A stretch of DNA of 64,000 bases. Source: Chryseobacterium ginsenosidimutans (GTDB lineage: Bacteria > Bacteroidota > Bacteroidia > Flavobacteriales > Weeksellaceae). The DNA is taken from the NCBI RefSeq assembly GCF_030823405.1, contig NZ_JAUSXC010000001.1, forward strand, positions 1,719,001 to 1,783,000, written 5' to 3'. The notes under the pieces are model-generated. The model was not told where the DNA came from. It ran no database searches and was given only the letters and a program-made list of their open reading frames with translations. The translations under genes and the position numbers were made by a program. Positions 59,085-64,000 of the stretch are shown one piece after another (within the stretch, counting starts at the first letter, position 1; each line of letters opens with the position of its first letter).

Positions 59085-59522
59085 CTAAATTCTGTGAAGG
59101 TCGGCTCTCCATCTTGTTATCGACTTTTTTATTTCATCTCCTGAAATGTTTTCTTTTAATGCTTTTTCCAAAAGAATTTTAAATTCATCGTCGTAAGCAA
59201 ACCTCAAGGCTGCCATTTGGCTGAATTTAAGCTTTTCCTCTACTTCATCTGATCTTAGATTGAAAATCTCAAAATATCTCTGCTTAAATTCAAGTCTTAC
59301 TAAACGATCCTGAATTCCCAACGCATAATGTTGCCGAACCATAATTGCCAAGTAGAAAATCAGAAAAATAACAATTGAAAATAAAATCCATATCAGTTGA
59401 TTATGTTCATCATTAAAACTTTTCCAGATCCCGAAAACTTCCAGCAGAATTAATAATGGAAGGTAAATAAAATGATGAGGTGCATAAAATTTCCTGTGAT
59501 TTTTATAATTCTGACTTTCCAT
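59085..59522 (-). CDS. DUF6526-like small membrane protein
   Basis: A 145-residue protein from ATG 59522. It begins MESQNYKNHRKFYAPHHFIY, with two hydrophobic segments at about residues 20-33 and 45-64, then a charged helical tail (GIQDRLVRLEFKQRYFEIFN). The SQNYKNHxxxxPxxHF opening is the DUF6526 pattern as I recall it. Function unknown. An upstream ATG at 59588 would add 22 residues without family support. It is in line with the small lipoprotein and topoisomerase genes (28-base gap) and may form one unit. Confidence 0.72.
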   Translation of the reverse strand: MESQNYKNHRKFYAPHHFIYLPLLILLEVFGIWKSFNDEHNQLIWILFSIVIFLIFYLAIMVRQHYALGIQDRLVRLEFKQRYFEIFNLRSDEVEEKLKFSQMAALRFAYDDEFKILLEKALKENISGDEIKKSITRWRADLHRI

Positions 59523-59813
59523 GGAAGCTATACTGCAAGAATCTTTCCAAAACTTTATATTTTTAAGAATAATTGATTTATGTGGCATATAAGTTCTATA
59601 ATTTTATTTTAAATAATGAATATTTTAATCATTATAAGAAAATATAGTAAAATAAATATTTCGTTTTTTTATACTAATAAAGTGTAACAGAAAATATAGA
59701 GAAAAACAAATATTAAAAGCTAAATCCATGTAATTATTATGTATAAATAAACTAAAAATCTATTTCCTAACCTCAAATTTTTGTAACTTCACGTCTTTAA
59801 AAATTATAGAAAA

Positions 59814-61583
59814 ATGACTTCAAAGGAAAAAGTAGCTGCGCTTCGTGAAGAGATGCTGAAAAATAATGTTGATGCATTTATAGTATATTCCGCAGATCCT
59901 CATATGAGTGAATATCTGCCGCAGGAATGGCAGGAAAGATCTTGGCTGTCGGGGTTTTTAGGTTCAGCTGGTTTTGTGGTGGTAACAAAAGATAAAGCAG
60001 GGCTTTGGACGGACGGAAGATATTTTACGCAGGCTCCAATCGAATTGGCAGGCTCAGGGATTGATCTTTTCAAAGACGGGATGGAAGGAACTCCCAACTA
60101 TATCGACTGGATTATTTCTGAAATTCCGGAAAACGGAAAGGTAGCAGTAAATGCTGTTGCAACTTCTCATGCCAACTGGGAACTTTTGACTCAAAAATTA
60201 AATTCAAAAAATATAACCCTGGTTGATTCTCCGCTTTTAAAGGAAGTCTGGAAAGACAGAGGAACACCATCAAAAAACCCGATTTTTGTGCACCCTGTTG
60301 AAAGAGCAGGAAAATCTGTTGTAGATAAAATCGCAGCGATCCGTCAGAAAATGGTAGAGCTGGAATCAACGGTTCATATCATATCAAGCCTAGATGATGT
60401 TGCATGGACATTGAATTTGAGAGGAAGTGATGTTGAAAGCAATCCTGTATTTTTGGGATATATTGTCATTACAAAAAATGATGCAAAGCTTTTTACCGAT
60501 CTTGAAAAACTTGAAGTAGAAGCCAGAAAACAAATGGATGAAGCTTGGGTAAAAATGATGCCTTATGAAGAGTTTTACAATTGCTTAAAAGAATTTAAAA
60601 ACGAAAAAGTTTTAGTTTCTCCGAACAGCAATCAGTCGATTTTTGAAGCTTTAAAAGATAATAATCAATTCATCAAAGCTCCGGTGCCTGGGAATTTAAT
60701 GAAAGCTCAAAAAAACGAAACCGAATTGGAAGGTTTCCGAAAAGTAATGGTGAGAGACGGCGTTGCTATGGTAAAATTCCTATACTGGCTAACTCACAAT
60801 GCAGGAAAAGAAACTATGAACGAATATTCTATCGGTGAAAAACTGAGAGGTTTCCGTGCAGAAGGAGAAAATTTTGTTGGAGAAAGTTTCGGAAGCATTG
60901 TAGGATATAAAGATAACGGTGCAATTATGCATTATTCTGCGAAAAGTGAAGGCAGCAAAGAGGTGACGAATGATGCCAGTATTTTGATAGATTCTGGCGG
61001 TCAGTATCTTGAAGGAACTACAGATATTACAAGAACTTTGGCTTTAGGAGCAGTTTCTGATGAATTTAAAAGAAATTCTACATTGGTTTTACAGGGGTTA
61101 ATTCGTTTATCAATGGTAAAATTCCCGAAAGGAACGAGAGGTGTTCAATTAGATGCAATTGCCCGACTTCCTTTATGGATGGAAGGAAAAGATTACAACC
61201 ACGGAACCGGTCACGGTGTGGGAAGCTTTATGAATGTTCATGAAGGTCCGCAAAATATCAGAAAAGATATGAATCCGCAGGAGCTTTTGGTAGGTATGGT
61301 CTGCTCAAACGAGCCTGGTTATTATTTAGAAGGAGAGTACGGAATCCGCCACGAAAATTTAATTGCTGTAAAAGAATCGGAAACAACAATTCACGGTACT
61401 TTTTATGAATTTGAAACTTTGACGTTCTGTCCGTTTTTTAAAGATACTATCGCAAAAGAAATCCTTTCAGAAGGGGAAATCAGTTGGCTGAACAGTTATC
61501 ATAAAGCTTGTGAAGAAAAAATAGGTCCATATCTGGAAGGAGAAGTAAAAGAATGGTTCTCGGAGCTTGTAAGTCCGATTTAA
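59814..61583 (+). CDS. Xaa-Pro aminopeptidase (aminopeptidase P, M24B)
   Basis: A 589-residue enzyme with three domains as in large aminopeptidase P. Two creatinase-like N-terminal domains include VDAFIVYSADPHMSEYLP and SAGFVVVTKDKAGLWTDGRY. The pita-bread catalytic domain starts near residue 300. Metal ligands visible: ILIDSGGQYLEGTTDITRTL (two Asp), HGTGHGVGSFMNVHEGP (His), NEPGYYLEGEYGIRHENL (Glu). It removes N-terminal residues preceding proline. No signal peptide, so it is cytoplasmic. Monocistronic with a terminator. Confidence 0.94.
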   Translation: MTSKEKVAALREEMLKNNVDAFIVYSADPHMSEYLPQEWQERSWLSGFLGSAGFVVVTKDKAGLWTDGRYFTQAPIELAGSGIDLFKDGMEGTPNYIDWIISEIPENGKVAVNAVATSHANWELLTQKLNSKNITLVDSPLLKEVWKDRGTPSKNPIFVHPVERAGKSVVDKIAAIRQKMVELESTVHIISSLDDVAWTLNLRGSDVESNPVFLGYIVITKNDAKLFTDLEKLEVEARKQMDEAWVKMMPYEEFYNCLKEFKNEKVLVSPNSNQSIFEALKDNNQFIKAPVPGNLMKAQKNETELEGFRKVMVRDGVAMVKFLYWLTHNAGKETMNEYSIGEKLRGFRAEGENFVGESFGSIVGYKDNGAIMHYSAKSEGSKEVTNDASILIDSGGQYLEGTTDITRTLALGAVSDEFKRNSTLVLQGLIRLSMVKFPKGTRGVQLDAIARLPLWMEGKDYNHGTGHGVGSFMNVHEGPQNIRKDMNPQELLVGMVCSNEPGYYLEGEYGIRHENLIAVKESETTIHGTFYEFETLTFCPFFKDTIAKEILSEGEISWLNSYHKACEEKIGPYLEGEVKEWFSELVSPI

Positions 61584-61641
61584 TAATTTAATTATCAATC
61601 ATTTATTTGAATATATAAGTTTTTATAACTTGACATCATAG

Positions 61642-61672
61642 AAGTCTTGTAAGTTTATTACAAGACTTTTTT
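61642..61672 (+). terminator. Terminator after the aminopeptidase gene
   Basis: AAGTCTTGTAA (61642-61652) pairs perfectly with TTACAAGACTT (61658-61668), followed by T4. Confidence 0.85.
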
Positions 61673-61742
61673 ACTTAAACAACCGTATTTTTACGGATAT
61701 AATTTTAGGGTTTATCCTGAGTTTTTGAAGTGTTATTGAATC

Positions 61743-61842
61743 TATCTTTGTATCAACAAAAAATAGAAACATCATTCATTCTTCATATAACTTAGTAAAT
61801 TCAAAGCAATAAAATCACTTCTTGAGAGTGATTTTATTTTGT
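61743..61842 (+). ncRNA. Candidate small RNA between the aminopeptidase gene and mnmE
   Basis: A -7 match TATCTTTG (61743-61750; a TTG at 61725-61727 is 15 bases upstream, slightly short) is followed about 60 bases later by a terminator-like hairpin. AATAAAATCACT (61808-61819) pairs perfectly with AGTGATTTTATT (61827-61838), then T. There is no reading frame or rRNA-type sequence between. If real, the transcript is about 85 bases, from about 61757. The rest of the 394-base gap 61584-61977 holds a terminator and the mnmE promoter. Inference only. Confidence 0.3.
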
Positions 61843-61944
61843 TTTAAATGTGTTGTGGTAATTAATGAAAAAGTAGAGGATTTGTCTTTTTTATTTTAAA
61901 TGAGATTTATGCATTAGAATGAAAGCAATAGAGAATCTGTATAA

Positions 61945-61973
61945 TTGAATTAACGGTAAAAACCGTAAATTTG
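61945..61973 (+). promoter_or_regulatory. mnmE promoter, consensus and leaderless
   Basis: TTG (61945-61947), 18-base spacer, TAAATTTG (61966-61973), an exact match to the Bacteroidetes consensus, ending 4 bases before the ATG at 61978. The spacer contains the dyad ACGGT-AAAA-ACCGT (61953-61966). Transcription should begin at or next to the start codon. Confidence 0.75.
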
Positions 61974-61977
61974 CAAC

Positions 61978-63363
61978 ATGAATAACGATACCATTTGTGC
62001 GTTGGCTACTGCCAATGGAGTAGGTGCTTTAGGAATTATCAGAGTTTCGGGTAACGAAGCTTTATCTGTCGTTCAAAAATCTTTTCCAGCCAAAAATCTG
62101 GAAAAGCAGAAGTCTCATACTATTCATTACGGATATTTTGTGGATGGAGAAGAGACAATTGATGAGGTGATGCTTTCAATTTTTCTGGCTCCAAAAAGTT
62201 TTACTACAGAAAACTCTGTGGAAATAGCTTTTCACGGTTCACCACATATCGGGAAACGTATTCTTGAAACCTTGATGAAAAACGGAGCGCGAATGGCCAA
62301 AGCCGGAGAATTTACACTTCGTGCTTTCATCAATGGAAGAATTGATCTTTCTCAGGCTGAGGCGATTGCAGATATAATTGCATCTGAGAATGAAGCTTCA
62401 CGAAAAGTTGCCATTAATCAGCTAAAAGGTGGAATTACCAATGAAATTTCATTTTTAAGAACAGATTTGTTGAATTTTGTTTCACTAATTGAATTGGAAC
62501 TAGATTTTGCAGAAGAAGATGTAGAATTTGCAGACAGAAGTGCTTTAAATCAATTACTTGATAAAATTGAATTAAAATTAAATTCCCTTATTGAGAGCTT
62601 TCAATATGGGAATGCTATCAAAAATGGAACGGCTGTTGCCATTATCGGAAAGCCCAATGCCGGAAAGTCTACTTTACTGAATGCCTTGTTAAAAGAAGAA
62701 AGAGCAATTGTCAGCAATATTGCTGGTACAACCAGAGATACAATCGAAGAAATTCTACATATTAAAGGTCACGCTTTTAGATTAATCGACACTGCAGGAT
62801 TGCGTGATACAGTAGATGAAATTGAAGCGATCGGCGTAAAAAAGGCTAGAGAAAAAGTTGAAAATGCCAATATTCTTGTCTATCTCGCTGATGCTGCAAC
62901 AGAAGATTTTTCAGATGATATTGATATGATAAAATCTTTATTGAGAGATGATTTGAAGTTGATTATCTGCGCAACGAAAATCGATGAAGTAATCCCGACT
63001 CAATATGAAAAAGTGGAAGATGTTTTTAGAAACGAAATTTCCAGAGAGTTTGATTTTATTAAAATATCAGCTGTTGAAAACCAAAATATTCAGGATCTTA
63101 AGAATGAACTCTCTTCTTATGTTGAACAGCTAAAATCTGCAGAAGATAATGTAGTCATCACAAACCAACGTCATTTTGAGGCCTTGCAAAAATCCTTGGA
63201 TGCGGTGAATAAAGTAAAAGAGGCTGTCGCTTTTCAAATTTCGACCGAATTGTTGGCCTATGAGCTAAGAAATGCTTTGGAATATCTAGGTGAAATATCT
63301 GGTGAGGTAACAAACGATGAGGTGCTCGGGAATATTTTTTCTAAGTTTTGTATCGGAAAGTAA
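61978..63363 (+). CDS. mnmE: tRNA modification GTPase MnmE
   Basis: A 461-residue protein with all three MnmE parts. The N-terminal folate-binding domain is DTICALATANGVGALGIIRVSG. A helical domain is interrupted by the G domain: G1 GKPNAGKST (residues 224-232), G2/G3 with TTRDT and IDTAGLRDT. The C-terminal KFCIGK carries the essential Cys458. With MnmG it modifies the wobble uridine of tRNAs (cmnm5U). MnmG is not in the window. Consensus promoter directly in front. Confidence 0.97.
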   Translation: MNNDTICALATANGVGALGIIRVSGNEALSVVQKSFPAKNLEKQKSHTIHYGYFVDGEETIDEVMLSIFLAPKSFTTENSVEIAFHGSPHIGKRILETLMKNGARMAKAGEFTLRAFINGRIDLSQAEAIADIIASENEASRKVAINQLKGGITNEISFLRTDLLNFVSLIELELDFAEEDVEFADRSALNQLLDKIELKLNSLIESFQYGNAIKNGTAVAIIGKPNAGKSTLLNALLKEERAIVSNIAGTTRDTIEEILHIKGHAFRLIDTAGLRDTVDEIEAIGVKKAREKVENANILVYLADAATEDFSDDIDMIKSLLRDDLKLIICATKIDEVIPTQYEKVEDVFRNEISREFDFIKISAVENQNIQDLKNELSSYVEQLKSAEDNVVITNQRHFEALQKSLDAVNKVKEAVAFQISTELLAYELRNALEYLGEISGEVTNDEVLGNIFSKFCIGK

Positions 63364-63444
63364 CCGCAAGATTACATCACAATCAAAAATCAAAAATGAA
63401 GAAGGTCAGCTTATAGATAAAGCTTTTATTTTAAGGTAAAATGA

Positions 63445-64000
63445 TTAATTCAAATTTTGCTCTCTGAAAATATTGGGTGTAATGCCAACTTCTTTCTTAA
63501 AGAGACGGGAGAAATATGTTGCATTTTCGAATCCTAATGAAACAGATATTTCAGAGATATTCATCTTTCCTTCTTTCAATAAATTTTTAGCTTCTGAAAT
63601 GAGATAAAGATGGATAAGTTCCAAAGCTGTTTTTCCTGTTTCCTGTTTAAGTAAATCTGTTAAATACCGTGAGGAGAGATTCAGTTTTTCGGCCATATAA
63701 CTGACTGTGGGAAGCCCTGTATCACTGTCTTTATTTTCAAAATACTGTGACAGCAGATCATTGAATTTGGTAAATGTGGCTCCTCTCAGATCTTCTCTTT
63801 CAATAAATTGTCTTTTGTAAAATCTCTGCGAGTATTTCAGCATGGTGTCCAAATGGCTGAGGATAATGCTTTTGCTGTAATCGTCCACATTATTATAGTA
63901 TTCTTTCTCCATTATTTTCGCAAGGCTCCAGATGGTTTCTTCTTCACTGGGGGAGAGATGCAGCGCTTCATTCACTTCATATTCAAAGAAACTGTACTTT
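63445..64000 (-). CDS. AraC-family transcriptional regulator (N-terminus beyond window)
   Basis: The frame is open to the right edge: codons before the GTG at 63975 read KYSFFEYEV, so this is the C-terminal 184 residues or so of a longer gene, not a 176-residue protein. The AraC domain has YMAEKLNLSSRYLTDLLKQE as helix-turn-helix 1 and ISVSLGFENATYFSRLFKKE as helix-turn-helix 2, ending VGITPNIFREQN. The segment before it (EEETIWSLAKIMEKEYYNN) is the usual linker to a cupin sensor domain, which should lie outside. Target genes are probably beyond the edge too. Confidence 0.9.
   Translation of the reverse strand, partial: KYSFFEYEVNEALHLSPSEEETIWSLAKIMEKEYYNNVDDYSKSIILSHLDTMLKYSQRFYKRQFIEREDLRGATFTKFNDLLSQYFENKDSDTGLPTVSYMAEKLNLSSRYLTDLLKQETGKTALELIHLYLISEAKNLLKEGKMNISEISVSLGFENATYFSRLFKKEVGITPNIFREQNLN

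Noticed and set aside
63445..63975. A complete 176-residue regulator starting at GTG 63975
   Set aside because: The frame stays open through base 64000 and AraC proteins of this type carry an N-terminal sensor, so a truncated gene is more likely.
1..64000. Integrated mobile element or phage
   Set aside because: No integrase, transposase, tRNA-attachment site or phage structural gene was seen; gene content and base use are even apart from small intergenic repeats.

Overview
The window looks like a Flavobacteriia chromosome, most likely Chryseobacterium or a close relative. Evidence: AT-rich DNA; Bacteroidetes promoters (TTG, about 20 bases, TAnnTTTG) with almost no Shine-Dalgarno sequences; type IX secretion genes porV and porU beside gldJ; T9SS C-terminal sorting domains; a GLPGLI-family protein; and a metallo-beta-lactamase very close to the GOB enzymes of Elizabethkingia. 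No rRNA, tRNA, CRISPR array, transposase or phage gene was seen. Species identity is inference from gene content only.

Layout. 1-1396: end of a graspetide (microviridin-like) RiPP locus, two ATP-grasp peptide ligases, the first cut by the window edge. 1691-5647: an SDR oxidoreductase overlapping a fatty acyl-CoA ligase, then the mevalonate pathway enzyme mvaD. 5753-9905: an EEP-fold membrane protein, a small secreted NTF2-like protein, a glyoxalase-like protein, the B3 metallo-beta-lactamase, and a TauE/SafE exporter with its DUF1634 partner. 9991-15355: a DUF1543 gene, purK and purE, with purK and purE separated by a DMT exporter, an NADPH:quinone-type reductase and a divergent AraC regulator. 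15443-19911: three tandem paralogous secreted proteins built of DUF285 (BspA-like) repeats with T9SS sorting domains. 20062-25850: YiaA/B membrane protein, ahcY, a heme-binding-type PNPOx-fold protein, a phosphopantetheinyl transferase and a FUSC transporter. 26144-34356: porV, porU, gldJ, murF, the secretion and gliding block plus peptidoglycan synthesis. The DUF285 proteins are probable cargo for this secretion system.

34349-40871: NUDIX hydrolase, SRPBCC protein, secreted alpha/beta hydrolase, an outer membrane barrel-lptC-anmK operon, the DNA polymerase III delta' subunit and a small Cys/Lys-rich secreted protein. 41030-46055: a complete tripartite drug-efflux operon (TetR, TolC, EmrA, EmrB types) interrupted by a 400-base palindromic repeat region. 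46309-53216: MazG-like protein and Tag glycosylase, patatin phospholipase, CorA, a FabH homologue, a frameshifted XRE regulator, a small Cys-containing secreted protein that also looks frameshifted, and a GLPGLI protein. 53296-64000: secreted thioredoxin, three small lipoproteins, pruA, topoisomerase IB, aminopeptidase P, mnmE and an AraC regulator cut by the right edge.

The points most worth following are the graspetide locus, the GOB-like B3-Q beta-lactamase, the DUF285 triplet, two frameshifts within about 400 bases near 52 kb, and several unnamed palindromic intergenic repeats. One repeat family has two copies in the window, at 20.65 kb and 25.97 kb, in opposite orientation.
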